Source: CAYFQH01 sp964345215 (GTDB lineage: Bacteria > Bacillota > Clostridia > Christensenellales > Aristaeellaceae). From it: a DNA stretch of 61,953 bases. The notes below the pieces were generated by a model. It had not been told where the DNA came from, made no database searches, and was given only the letters and a program-made list of their open reading frames with translations. Of this stretch, positions 38,782 through 47,237 are shown one piece after another. The position numbers and the translations under genes are program-made. The stretch is from assembly GCA_964345215.1 (NCBI GenBank), contig CAYFQH010000006.1, positions 1 through 61,953 of the forward strand, given 5' to 3'. Each line of letters starts with the position of its first letter. Positions within the stretch are counted from its first letter, which is position 1.

Positions 38782-39900
38782 TTAAGTCTTGGTAATTCCC
38801 AAATCTTCCTGCAAATGCTTGCCGATGGCAAGGATTTTTTCTTTGTTAATCCGCTCTTCGGGGGCTCTTTTGCGCCAATTGGAATGAAGCAGGTTGGCTT
38901 CCACCAGCATCTGAATATGATAAGTTACGCTGGGCCCGCTAATATTCAGCCTTTCCGCCAGATCCTTTGCGGTGGACACCCCTTGGGTGATTAGAATAAG
39001 CAGCTCATAGCGGGTAGTGTCCCCCAGCACTTTAAAGATTTCTGCCTGCTGGCGGTGAGCATTTTTTTGCCACATTTCCATTAAGTGTAACGAAAAATTA
39101 ACCAAATAACCTACGGCCATGTAAGGCGGATTTGCCTTTATACTAACCAGGTTAGGGGCAAATAGAGAAAGAACCCGAATCTTCCCCTCTCGGGCCACTT
39201 CCTGATAAATTTCATCGCTTTGCAGAGAAAAGGAAAGGCCTAAATACCGAATATCCTTATTTAGCTCCTGGCAAAGCTTCAATCCGTTTGTATGGGCTTC
39301 TTCAATTTTTTCCTGCTCCGCTGTATAAAGAGAATCCAATTCGTACAAAAGGTCATATAAACCTTTAATACTCTCTATTGGATTGATCAAAAATTGCAGT
39401 ACCCGCCAGCAAGCCTCTTTGGAGAGGAGGTTTTCTTCTAAAAAATGATTCCACCGGCTCATATCTGCTGCAATGGTTTCTATTTTTTCCTCTTCCTGCC
39501 GGGTAAGCTGATCCCCTTCTGTTTCTTCCACATAACGCCACACATATTTAAGCATTATAACCCGTAAACTTTTTTCGCTTAACAGCATGGCCTTTTGAAG
39601 CCAGGTAAAAACGCTTTCTTCCTCAAATAAATCTAACGTTTTCATCAAAGGATCGTATAGATGAATATCCAGCCAGGTTTCTCCATAATATTTTTCAATT
39701 CTCTTACCAAAAGGCTTTACTTTCTCCTTCATATTTTTAAGCCATTGGTGGGTGTTTTGAATCACTTCCCCCTCTTTTACAAAGCCCGCATCAAACAAGC
39801 TTTGAGGGTCGTCCTGAATCATTTCCTCTGCCCAAAAAAGCCGGGGGAAATTTAATCGTTGATATTTTTCAGCATTTTTCTTGTCATAATAAAATTTCAC
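38782..39900 (-). CDS. ArsR-type winged-helix regulator with long N-terminal domain
   Basis: A 372-residue protein. The C-terminal ~85 residues are an ArsR winged helix: QQAEIFKVLGDTTRYELLIL, VSTAKDLAERLNISGPSVTY and HIQMLVEANLLHSNWRKRAP. The first ~280 residues are mostly helical and charged with no recognised domain; this long form occurs in Clostridia next to MFS transporters. The MFS gene lies upstream on the same strand (90-base gap), and a 24-base palindrome precedes it. It probably represses the pair. The inducer is unknown. Confidence 0.8.
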   Translation of the reverse strand: MKFYYDKKNAEKYQRLNFPRLFWAEEMIQDDPQSLFDAGFVKEGEVIQNTHQWLKNMKEKVKPFGKRIEKYYGETWLDIHLYDPLMKTLDLFEEESVFTWLQKAMLLSEKSLRVIMLKYVWRYVEETEGDQLTRQEEEKIETIAADMSRWNHFLEENLLSKEACWRVLQFLINPIESIKGLYDLLYELDSLYTAEQEKIEEAHTNGLKLCQELNKDIRYLGLSFSLQSDEIYQEVAREGKIRVLSLFAPNLVSIKANPPYMAVGYLVNFSLHLMEMWQKNAHRQQAEIFKVLGDTTRYELLILITQGVSTAKDLAERLNISGPSVTYHIQMLVEANLLHSNWRKRAPEERINKEKILAIGKHLQEDLGITKT

Positions 39901-39990
39901 TTTGCTTTTTCCTTTACAAGGTTTACAGTATATTGCTTTATTTTTTTACCATAAAAAAGCCATTGCGGCAACTTACCAGAAAAGCTTTTT

Positions 39991-41298
39991 CTAAACTGCA
40001 GCCACCTCTTTTTTAGGTTGTCGGTCCTCCTCGATTGCCTGGTGAACTTCCCCAGGGATGGACTTTACCATGCTCAAGGTTATAAAAACAGATGCTGCAC
40101 AGCCTAACACAGACAAGGCCAAAGGGCTTTGCACGCTGATTGTATCCGCCATCCAACCATAAAGCAGCTGCCCCAAGGGGATAGCCAGCATGGCTAAAAC
40201 ACCAATCATACTGCTCATTCTGGCCCAATACTCTTCTTCAACCAAATAAGGAAAAGCAGCAGATGTTAAAATATTTAAAACCGTAGCAAAGATATCCAGC
40301 ACCCCAAGGCCAATGATAAGGGTGGCTAAAACCATGCCCATCGGTGCCTGCCACCAACTATAAATGCCGGTACCCATAAGCATAATAAAAACTCCCAGCC
40401 CAATACCGGCAAAGCCCTTGGGCAGCAGCTTAAAAACACTCATTTTTTTTACAAAAGGCAAAACCACCAGGGGTACCGTAACCGAAATAGCAGCTATGAT
40501 GCTGTTTACCATTCCATAGGTTGCCTCCCCCACCTTCATTTTTTCAAGTATAAAATAATTAAAAACAATGGTAACAGGGGATACAAAGAAGTTGACCATC
40601 AAGGCATTTAAAGCAAACTTCATCATCACCGGGTTTTCTTTTAAAGCCTTTAGGCCATCGGTAAAATCCTTCACGGGGGTGGTTTTTTGTTCCTTTGCCC
40701 GCTGGGCTTTGCGCTGTTTGTCTTTATCTAAATTAATGCCCAGCTTTAAAATAACCGATACCATAAACAGCCCACCGGCTACAAAGCAGCTACCCATCAT
40801 GCCGAAGGTGGCATATAAAAGGGCTCCCAACACCGGGGTTAGTATCCCAACAATGCCGTCGTCCACGGTGGATAGGGCACTGGCCTCCTTTAGCAGCTCT
40901 TTGGGCACAATGGTGGGCACCATCCGGGCGGAAGGGCCGCTGTACAGGGTTTCCACTGCCTCCAGCAAAATAACCAGCAGGTAAATGGCTATGAGGCTCA
41001 GTTGGCCCCCCAAGGCCATAAAGGCACCGTAGCCCAAAAGCGCCACACCGGAAATAATGCCCAAAATAATCAGGGCCGGTTTAATGGGCCACCTGTCGCC
41101 CACCACACCGGATACGGGAGCCAAGAGCAGCCTTGGCAAAAAAGTGATGGCCAGCATGGAAGCAAAGAGGGTGGCTGAGCCCGTTAAGGCCAGCACATAT
41201 AAAGACAGTACAAACTGTACCAGGTTGCTGGCCGCCATGGAAAAGGCGGTGGCAAACCAATAGAGCATATAATCTTTGTTTTTTAGCAGCTGTTTCAT
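39991..41298 (-). CDS. MFS efflux transporter (MFS_3 type)
   Basis: A 435-residue membrane protein with about twelve hydrophobic segments. The opening KQLLKNKDYMLYWFATAFSM and LYVLALTGSATLFASMLAIT, with PRLLLAPVSGVVGDRWPIKP in the 2-3 loop, are typical of the MFS_3/macrolide-efflux or EntS-like group. The central loop (DKDKQRKAQRAKEQKTTPVK) is basic and cytoplasmic, as expected. It is transcribed before the ArsR-type gene. Likely role: export of a toxic or signalling compound sensed by that regulator. Confidence 0.85.
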   Translation of the reverse strand: MKQLLKNKDYMLYWFATAFSMAASNLVQFVLSLYVLALTGSATLFASMLAITFLPRLLLAPVSGVVGDRWPIKPALIILGIISGVALLGYGAFMALGGQLSLIAIYLLVILLEAVETLYSGPSARMVPTIVPKELLKEASALSTVDDGIVGILTPVLGALLYATFGMMGSCFVAGGLFMVSVILKLGINLDKDKQRKAQRAKEQKTTPVKDFTDGLKALKENPVMMKFALNALMVNFFVSPVTIVFNYFILEKMKVGEATYGMVNSIIAAISVTVPLVVLPFVKKMSVFKLLPKGFAGIGLGVFIMLMGTGIYSWWQAPMGMVLATLIIGLGVLDIFATVLNILTSAAFPYLVEEEYWARMSSMIGVLAMLAIPLGQLLYGWMADTISVQSPLALSVLGCAASVFITLSMVKSIPGEVHQAIEEDRQPKKEVAAV

Positions 41299-41376
41299 GT
41301 TATTCTCCCTTGTTTTTATTTATACCGAACTTTCGTTGGCCCTATTGTAGCGGTTTTTATTTTAGTTGTTAATATA

Positions 41377-41400
41377 AAAATTAGATGTTTATCTAATTTT
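41377..41400. promoter_or_regulatory. Palindromic operator upstream of the MFS-ArsR pair
   Basis: AAAATTAGAT-GTTT-ATCTAATTTT is a perfect 10-4-10 palindrome, 79 bases before the MFS start. ArsR-family proteins commonly bind AT-rich palindromes of this size. Position between divergent genes argues against a terminator. Confidence 0.6.
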
Positions 41401-41465
41401 ATCTTTTTTCTCTTTTGCTTTTGATGCCATAATAGTGGAAACATCTTGATAAAGGAGAATAGGAG

Positions 41466-41941
41466 ATGGCAAAAGAAATTTGGTATCCAAAGCTGGTACG
41501 GGATCCATTTCCGGCCTTGATTAAAGCACAAAAGGAAAGCCCCGTCACCCGTACACTGGGTGAAGAGGCTTTTATAAAGCAACTGCAATATAAATGAGGG
41601 GAGGAAGTAGCCGAGTTTTTGCAGGCCAAAGAACCTGAACAGCAGTTAGAGGAATTAGCCGATATTTTAGAGGCGGCCTACGCTTTTACGGCTGCTAAAG
41701 AGGAACTGAAAAAAATAAGGTTAGAAAAGGCCCAAAGGAAGGGCACTNNNNNNNNNNNNNNNNNNNNNNNNNNNNNNNNNNNNNNNNNNNNNNNNNNNNN
41801 NNNNNNNNNNNNNNNNNNNNNNNNNNNNNNNNNNNNNNNNNNNNNNNTGCTAAAGAGGAACTGAAAAAAATAAGGTTAGAAAAGGCCCAAAGGAAGGGCA
41901 CTTTTAAAGGGCGGATTTTTTTAAAAAAAGATTCTTCTTGA
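41466..41941 (+). pseudogene. House-cleaning NTP pyrophosphatase (MazG-like, COG4997 type) with in-frame TGA and an assembly gap
   Basis: The frame starts MAKEIWYPKLVRDPFPALIK, continues SPVTRTLGEEAFIKQLQYK and then meets TGA at 41595-41597. It goes on GEEVAEFLQAKEPEQQLEEL, ADILEAAYAFTAAKEELKKI and RLEKAQRKGTFKGRIFLKKD, the usual order of this small NTPase family, whose KLVRD start and EEVxEF metal site are clear. The TGA replaces the family's Leu before EEV. A 100-N gap (41748-41847) follows, but the 55 bases on either side are identical, so the true gene probably has no missing sequence. AGGAG precedes the ATG. Confidence 0.65.
41748..41847. other. Assembly gap of 100 N
   Basis: A run of exactly 100 N flanked by identical 55-bp copies (41693-41747 and 41848-41902). 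Two contig ends probably overlap by 55 bases and were joined without merging. Confidence 0.95.
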
Positions 41942-42109
41942 TGACCTTTAACGGGATAAAATACCGGCCCAAGGTGCAACGCAAACTTTCCATTCTTAAT
42001 ATTCATAACAGGGCCACGGGCGATCAAAAAAATCAACTTAAAGGGCGGGTAAGGCTTAATGGGCTGGGCTTAAAAGAGCTGCAGACAAAAAGCTATGGTT
42101 CCCTCCCTC

Positions 42110-42742
42110 TTATATACTCAACACCTCATTAAAAAACTGCTGAAACCCCTGTTCAACAGAGCTGGTTAAGGAAAAAGGCAAATCGTAATAATATTGGCCT
42201 TGTTCAATAGAAATGGAAAGGCTATCTAAGGGAAAACCCTTTTCCCGCTTAGGGTGGGGAATGGAAGAGATGATAAATTTTTCTCCCGAAAGACTGCCCG
42301 CCATAGAGGTAAAAACCCGGTTCTCATCCATAACCAGGCAAATGGCATTATGGTAGCGGGCAATACATTGGCCGCCCATTTGTTTAGCAATGCCGCTATA
42401 ATAATCCGTCATCTCCTCATCGGTTAAGTTTTTGCCTTCTACCCTGCGCACATGGGTACCGGGCTGCCTATGTTCCTCAAGCCCTTCAATAAACAGGCCG
42501 GAATCGCAGGAGAAGACTGGCTCGTTCAGCATTTTATAATAAGCCTTGGCCTTTAAAATTGCATTTTCAAGGGGATCCTTTCCCCCCTCTTTTACCTTGG
42601 GCAGCTGGGGCAGTTTTTCCCCAATGCCAATTACTTGTAGGGGCAAAGGAGCAAGGGTTTGCTTCATGTGCCTTAATTTTGCCGGGTTTGTGGTTCCGTA
42701 TATAAAAGTAGGAAGGGGTTCTATTCCTGTTTTTTTCATCAT
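42110..42742 (-). CDS. HAM1/RdgB-like non-canonical purine NTP pyrophosphatase
   Basis: A 210-residue protein. FIYGTTNPAKLRHMKQTLAP matches the nucleotide-binding start T-x-N-x-x-K of the HAM1 family. LPKVKEGGKDPLENAILKAK carries the metal-site Glu and Asn, and FSCDSGLFIEGL matches the DSGL motif. HVRRVEGKNLTDEEMTDYY and SIPHPKREKGFPLDSL follow in the family order. It should hydrolyse ITP, XTP or similar to the monophosphate. A second house-cleaning NTPase gene (broken) lies next door on the other strand. The ribosome binding site before the double ATG is weak. Confidence 0.8.
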   Translation of the reverse strand: MMKKTGIEPLPTFIYGTTNPAKLRHMKQTLAPLPLQVIGIGEKLPQLPKVKEGGKDPLENAILKAKAYYKMLNEPVFSCDSGLFIEGLEEHRQPGTHVRRVEGKNLTDEEMTDYYSGIAKQMGGQCIARYHNAICLVMDENRVFTSMAGSLSGEKFIISSIPHPKREKGFPLDSLSISIEQGQYYYDLPFSLTSSVEQGFQQFFNEVLSI

Positions 42743-42822
42743 CTATCCCGCCTGGTTTTTTGATTTTAAAGGTTTTACCTGCATTGTTTAAGAAAGCCAG
42801 CTTTTATTTACAGTATACATTC

Positions 42823-43470
42823 TTAGCCTCTGGTGCCCTGCCCCAAGGTAAGCAGCTGTGGCGGCTGGTATATGATATACTTGGCCCCATTTTGAGTCAG
42901 TTCCTCCTTCTCCCGAAAGCCCCAGGTCACCCCCACGGGAATCATACCGGCATTGACGGCGCAAGCCATATCCACCCCGGAATCCCCCACGTAATAAATG
43001 TTTTGAGGGCTAAGGCCCATTTCATTCGCCACCACTAGCGCCCCCTCGGGGTCAGGTTTTACAGGAATTCCCTCCACCTGGCCCCGGATGGCCTTGAAGG
43101 GAATATTTGGGAAAAAGTGGTTAACCACCTCAAGGGTATCCCGGTGGGGTTTGTTTGAAAATACTGCCAAAGGGCAGCCCTGGTTCATCAGGGCTTCCAG
43201 CATGTCCATGATTCCATCATAGGGCTGGGTTTGCACCCGGCTATTTTTTTGATAATCGGCCATATAAAAATCGTAAACCCCTTCCCATTTCTCACTGTTT
43301 TGAGTAGCCCGTTGGGTCAACACCTTAGCCCCGTTCCCAACAAAAAGCTTATAGGCCTCAGGGGCGTGGGTTGCAAGGCCGTAATGGGTAAGCGCTCTAT
43401 TCATGCTTTGGGCAATATCTTCAAGGGAGTTAATCAGGGTGCCGTCTAAGTCAAAAAGAAAACCGTTCAT
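42823..43470 (-). CDS. HAD-superfamily phosphatase (phosphoglycolate phosphatase-like)
   Basis: A 215-residue enzyme. Motif I is FLFDLDGTLINS with the nucleophile Asp and the acid Asp two residues on, motif II is AVFSNKP, the Lys is in VKPDPEGAL, and motif IV is YVGDSGVDMACAVNAG. The cap domain lies at residues ~15-90. This is the Gph/PGMB-like subgroup. The substrate may be phosphoglycolate or another small phosphate. AAGGAG precedes the ATG by seven bases. Confidence 0.85.
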   Translation of the reverse strand: MNGFLFDLDGTLINSLEDIAQSMNRALTHYGLATHAPEAYKLFVGNGAKVLTQRATQNSEKWEGVYDFYMADYQKNSRVQTQPYDGIMDMLEALMNQGCPLAVFSNKPHRDTLEVVNHFFPNIPFKAIRGQVEGIPVKPDPEGALVVANEMGLSPQNIYYVGDSGVDMACAVNAGMIPVGVTWGFREKEELTQNGAKYIIYQPPQLLTLGQGTRG

Positions 43471-43615
43471 GATGTGCTCCTTCTTTTTTTTATGGTCCTT
43501 TTAGTATACCCCTTTTTACCGGGTTTGGACAATTTTCATTTTTCCTCTCCTATGCTATACTTGAGTAAGGCTTTGGCCTACTTAAATAAGAACCTTAACA
43601 AAAGGAGATTCTTTT

Positions 43616-44695
43616 GTGCCTACAAAAAACATTGTTTTAACCGGGGGCGGCACCGCCGGCCACGTCAGCCCCCATTTTGCCCTGATTCCCCTTTTACAAG
43701 AGGCGGGCTATACCATTCATTACATTGGCAGCCAAAAGGGCATTGAACGGGAGCTGATTGAAAAAGTTCCTGGGGTTAGCTATTACCCCATTCAAAGTGG
43801 CAAGCTTCGCCGCTATATGAGCTTTAAAAACTTTACCGATGTTTTTCGCATTTTAGCCGGTACCTTTCAAGCCGCCTGGCGTGTTTTTAGGCTCAAACCT
43901 GTTATTGCCTTTAGCAAGGGGGGCTTTGTATCTGTACCGGTGGTGGTGGGGTCTTGGCTCAACCGGGTGCCGGTGCTTTTGCATGAAAGTGATATGACCC
44001 CCGGCCTGGCCAACCGCTTAAGCCTGCCTTTCGCCAAAAAAATTGCCACCTCTTTTCCTGAATGTGCCGCCATCATCGGCGATAAGGCCGTTGTTACCGG
44101 CACCCCTTTAAGGCAGAGCCTTTTTGAAGGCAGCAAAGAAAAAGGCCTTGCCCTGGCCGGTTTTTCCGGCGATAAGCCGGTGCTTTTAATCACCGGGGGC
44201 AGCTCCGGTGCCCAGCGGATTAACCAGGTGCTGCGGGAAGCCTTGCCCGACTTGTTGCCCCATTGTGATGTTTATCACCTGTGCGGCAAGGGAAACCTTG
44301 ATCCTTCTTTAGATCATTTAGCCGGCTATGTTCAAAAAGAATTTATTGTGGAAGATTTGCCCCATGTTTTTGCCATGGCAGATTTTGTAGTCTCTCGGGC
44401 CGGCAGCAACGCCATTTGCGAGCTGCAAGCCTTGGAAAAGCCCATGCTGCTAATCCCCTACCCCAAGGCCCAAACCAGCCGAGGAGATCAAATGATTAAC
44501 GCGGAAAATTTTTATAAGCGGGGCCTGGCCCACGTTCTTTGGCAGGAGGGGCTGACCAGGGAAACCCTTGTAACGGCTGTTAATCAGCTGGCCCTTCATA
44601 AAGATGAACTGATTCAAAACCTCCAGGCCGCCCCGGCGGCCAATGGCAGCCAAAGTGTTTTTAACCTTATACAAGCCCTTACAAAGAATAGTTAA
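43616..44695 (+). CDS. murG: UDP-GlcNAc:lipid I N-acetylglucosaminyltransferase
   Basis: A 359-residue peptidoglycan enzyme that adds GlcNAc to lipid I to make lipid II on the inner membrane face. The N-domain has the Gly-rich loop LTGGGTAGHVSPHFALIPLL and GSQKGIERELIEKV. The second has SKGGFVSVPVVVGSWLNRVP and the HESD motif. The C-domain has LITGGSSGAQRINQVLRE and the UDP-GlcNAc-binding VVSRAGSNAICELQALEKP. Length matches the family. The start is GTG with AAGGAG nine bases upstream. It stands outside a cell-division cluster, as in some Clostridia; another copy may exist elsewhere. Confidence 0.95.
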   Translation: MPTKNIVLTGGGTAGHVSPHFALIPLLQEAGYTIHYIGSQKGIERELIEKVPGVSYYPIQSGKLRRYMSFKNFTDVFRILAGTFQAAWRVFRLKPVIAFSKGGFVSVPVVVGSWLNRVPVLLHESDMTPGLANRLSLPFAKKIATSFPECAAIIGDKAVVTGTPLRQSLFEGSKEKGLALAGFSGDKPVLLITGGSSGAQRINQVLREALPDLLPHCDVYHLCGKGNLDPSLDHLAGYVQKEFIVEDLPHVFAMADFVVSRAGSNAICELQALEKPMLLIPYPKAQTSRGDQMINAENFYKRGLAHVLWQEGLTRETLVTAVNQLALHKDELIQNLQAAPAANGSQSVFNLIQALTKNS

Positions 44696-44733
44696 GCACC
44701 TAAAACCTATGATTACTGTGTGGAGGTTTCTGT

Positions 44734-46107
44734 ATGGCCCTATTCACAAAAGACAAGTTTTTCTACCGCTCCTTCATTAGCCTTTTGGCCTTTGTGGCCC
44801 TGCAGAATATATTGATTTACAGTGTAAACCTGGCCGATACCTTAATGCTTGGGGCCTACGGCCAAAGCAGCCTGTCCGGGGCTTCTTTGGCCAATCAAAT
44901 TCAGTTTTTACTGCAAATGATCGTTAACGCCATTTGTGACGGCCTTTTGGTTTTAGGGGCCCAGTACTGGGGTACCAAACGCACCCAGCCCATTAAGCGG
45001 GTGGTGGCATCGGCCCTGGGCTACGGCGGGCCCTTTGTTGTTGTCTTTTTTTTAGCCGCCTTCTTCTTGCCCAGGCAGATTATTGGTATTTTTACCAGGG
45101 ATGCCCTTGTTATTACCCAGGGAGCTCAATATTTGCGTATTTTATCTTTTTCCTTCCCTTTTTTCTTTATGACCAATATTTTCATCGCTTCTCAGCGCAG
45201 TGTGGAAAACGTCCGCTTTGGCATGTGGCTGTCCAGTATCGCCTTGCTTGTAAACATCAGTTTAAATGCGGTTTTAATCTTTGGCCTGCTAGGCTTTCCT
45301 CCAATGGGCACCATTGGTGCCGCCATTGCAACCTTAATTGCCCGGGTTGTTGAATGGACCGTAGGTCTTCTATATTTACTTAAAAAAGACAAACGCCTTC
45401 AATTGAAGATGAAGGACTTTTTTTCCATTGACCCGGTGCTTAGAAAAGACTTTTTCCGCATCACCACCCCGGTGGTCTTATCCGGTGCCAGCTGGGGCAT
45501 TGCCATGTCGGTTCAAACGGCGATTTTAGGCCGGCTGGGCTCGGACGTGGTTAGCGCCAACGCCATTGCCACCGCCGTGTTTCAAGTTTGTACCGTGATT
45601 GCCTACGGCGGAGCCAGTGCTGCAGGGATTATCATTGGCAAAACCGTGGGCCAGGGTGATTTTGCCAAAACGCGAGAATACACCAAAACTTTGCAAATTC
45701 TTTTTTTAATTTTAGGGGTGCTTACCTGCGGCTTTATTTTGCTATTACGCAGGCCCATTGTTTCTTTTTACCAAAACACCAGCGATTTTACCTCTCAGGC
45801 CCTGGCCCTGGCCAATACCTTTATTACGATTTTATCTGTTACCGCTATCGGCACCTCTTACCAGGTGGCTTGCCTAACAGGTATTGTGCGCAGCGGCGGA
45901 AACACCAAATTTGTTTTTTATAATGATTTAATTTTTATGTGGGGCCTGGTACTCCCTTTTTCCCTTTTAGGTGCCTTTGTGTTTAAGTGGCCTGCCATTG
46001 TTGTTTTTATGATTTTAAAATCCGACCAAATTTTAAAGTGTTTTGTAGCCCTGGTCTATGTAAACTCCTACCGGTGGATAAAAAAGTTAACCCGGGCCGA
46101 GTTGTAA
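44734..46107 (+). CDS. MATE-family efflux transporter
   Basis: A 457-residue membrane protein with twelve hydrophobic segments arranged as two six-helix bundles, each of the MatE domain type: ADTLMLGAYGQSSLSGASLA in helix 2 and the repeat-equivalent SVQTAILGRLGSDVVSANAI in the second half. It would expel organic cations or drugs using a sodium or proton gradient. GGAGG lies eight bases before the ATG. It follows murG by 38 bases and precedes the MscS gene, so the three may be one operon. Confidence 0.9.
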   Translation: MALFTKDKFFYRSFISLLAFVALQNILIYSVNLADTLMLGAYGQSSLSGASLANQIQFLLQMIVNAICDGLLVLGAQYWGTKRTQPIKRVVASALGYGGPFVVVFFLAAFFLPRQIIGIFTRDALVITQGAQYLRILSFSFPFFFMTNIFIASQRSVENVRFGMWLSSIALLVNISLNAVLIFGLLGFPPMGTIGAAIATLIARVVEWTVGLLYLLKKDKRLQLKMKDFFSIDPVLRKDFFRITTPVVLSGASWGIAMSVQTAILGRLGSDVVSANAIATAVFQVCTVIAYGGASAAGIIIGKTVGQGDFAKTREYTKTLQILFLILGVLTCGFILLLRRPIVSFYQNTSDFTSQALALANTFITILSVTAIGTSYQVACLTGIVRSGGNTKFVFYNDLIFMWGLVLPFSLLGAFVFKWPAIVVFMILKSDQILKCFVALVYVNSYRWIKKLTRAEL

Positions 46108-46141
46108 TGGATACTCCGTCATCCTGGAAAGGAGTTTTTTG

Positions 46142-47080
46142 ATGCTCAACCCTTTATTGCTGCTAACAGCCTCCCCTGCACCTAGCCCCGAGCCCGATGC
46201 CATTGGGGCCGTTGTTGAAGCCGCCGGGGAGGCGACCCAAAAATTTACCGGTTTGCCCACTTGGGCGGTAACGGGGCTTTTGGCTATTTTAGCCTTTGTG
46301 CTGGGCATTATCGTTTTGCGGGGGGGCAAAAAGCTTATCACCCGCTTTGCCCTTAGCCCTAACAAGGGTGCTAACAAACGTAGCATGCGCCAGCGGGAAA
46401 CCTTTGCCTCTTTAATGACCAGCGTTTTTAGCTACATTATGTACTTTGTTATTGCCACTGTTGTTTTAAGTATTTTGGGCGTTAACATCTCCTCTATTTT
46501 AGCCGTTGCCGGGGTAGGGGGTGTAGCCATTGGTTTTGGCGCCCAAACCTTGGTGAAGGACATTATATCCGGGGTCTTCCTCTGGTCGGAAGGCAATGTA
46601 ACCGTGGGGGAGAAAATTACCGTAAATAACCTTCACGGCACTGTGGAGGAGGTCACCCTTCGCACCACCAGCATCAGGGATTTTAATGGGGATTTGTACG
46701 TGGTACCCAACGGAGATATTCGTACTGTAATTAACACCAGCCGTAATTTTAAACGAGCCATTATCGATATGCGCCTAAGCTACGAAGAAGATTTAGAATA
46801 TATGTTGCATATTTTAGAAGAAGAGATGGTCTTATCTAAGCAAGCCATTCCCCAATTAAAAGAGGTACCCCAGGTGATGGGGGTAAACGCCATTCAAGGG
46901 GATTGTATCATCGTTCGTATTTCCGCCCTGTGCTCAGCCGGCAGCTATAACATTGTTGCAAGGCAGTTGCGCAAGAACATTCTCCTTCGCTTTAAAAAAG
47001 AAAACATCATCGTTCCCCATGCCCCGGTGATTGCCACCCCCAGGCTGGATCAGCTAAAAGAAGAAAAAACTGCTAAATAA
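46142..47080 (+). CDS. MscS-type mechanosensitive channel
   Basis: A 312-residue membrane protein. Two or three hydrophobic segments (AVTGLLAILAFVLGIIVL; MTSVFSYIMYFVIATVVL; the pore helix region) lead into the family signature GGVAIGFGAQTLVKDIISGV. Then come the beta domain (VTVGEKITVNNLHGTVEEVT, VVPNGDIRTVINTSR) and the C-terminal alpha/beta domain. It opens on membrane tension to release solutes. The ATG at 46142 is used because GGAG lies seven bases upstream; a TTG one codon earlier is also open. The extracytoplasmic N-terminus (SPAPSPEPDAIGAV) is Pro-rich. Confidence 0.9.
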   Translation: MLNPLLLLTASPAPSPEPDAIGAVVEAAGEATQKFTGLPTWAVTGLLAILAFVLGIIVLRGGKKLITRFALSPNKGANKRSMRQRETFASLMTSVFSYIMYFVIATVVLSILGVNISSILAVAGVGGVAIGFGAQTLVKDIISGVFLWSEGNVTVGEKITVNNLHGTVEEVTLRTTSIRDFNGDLYVVPNGDIRTVINTSRNFKRAIIDMRLSYEEDLEYMLHILEEEMVLSKQAIPQLKEVPQVMGVNAIQGDCIIVRISALCSAGSYNIVARQLRKNILLRFKKENIIVPHAPVIATPRLDQLKEEKTAK

Positions 47081-47114
47081 AAACAGAAAGGTTTTTTCCC
47101 TTCCTGTTTTTAAT
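47079..47114 (+). terminator. Terminator after the MscS gene
   Basis: AAAACAGAAAGG pairs with CCTTCCTGTTTT apart from one mismatch, followed by TAATT. Confidence 0.65.
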
Positions 47115-47237
47115 TGCTGCTTGATTGTTTCTATTCATTTTACTGAATAATAGCCTACATATTGGGCGAGACCCTAATAAACGGTGAAGATTTTAACCTG
47201 CTACCCTGCACAGCATAAGCCAAAAGAGCAGCTTGCT

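Noticed and set aside
41377..41411. Terminator reading of the AAAATTAGAT palindrome with following T run
   Set aside because: It lies upstream of both divergent genes, so there is no transcript for it to end; operator fits better.
41595..41597. TGA as a selenocysteine codon
   Set aside because: The residue is Leu in relatives rather than Cys, no hairpin is evident just after it, and a contig end is nearby.
41938..42132. 64-codon ORF after the house-cleaning NTPase
   Set aside because: No binding site or recognisable composition, and it runs into the HAM1-like gene on the other strand.
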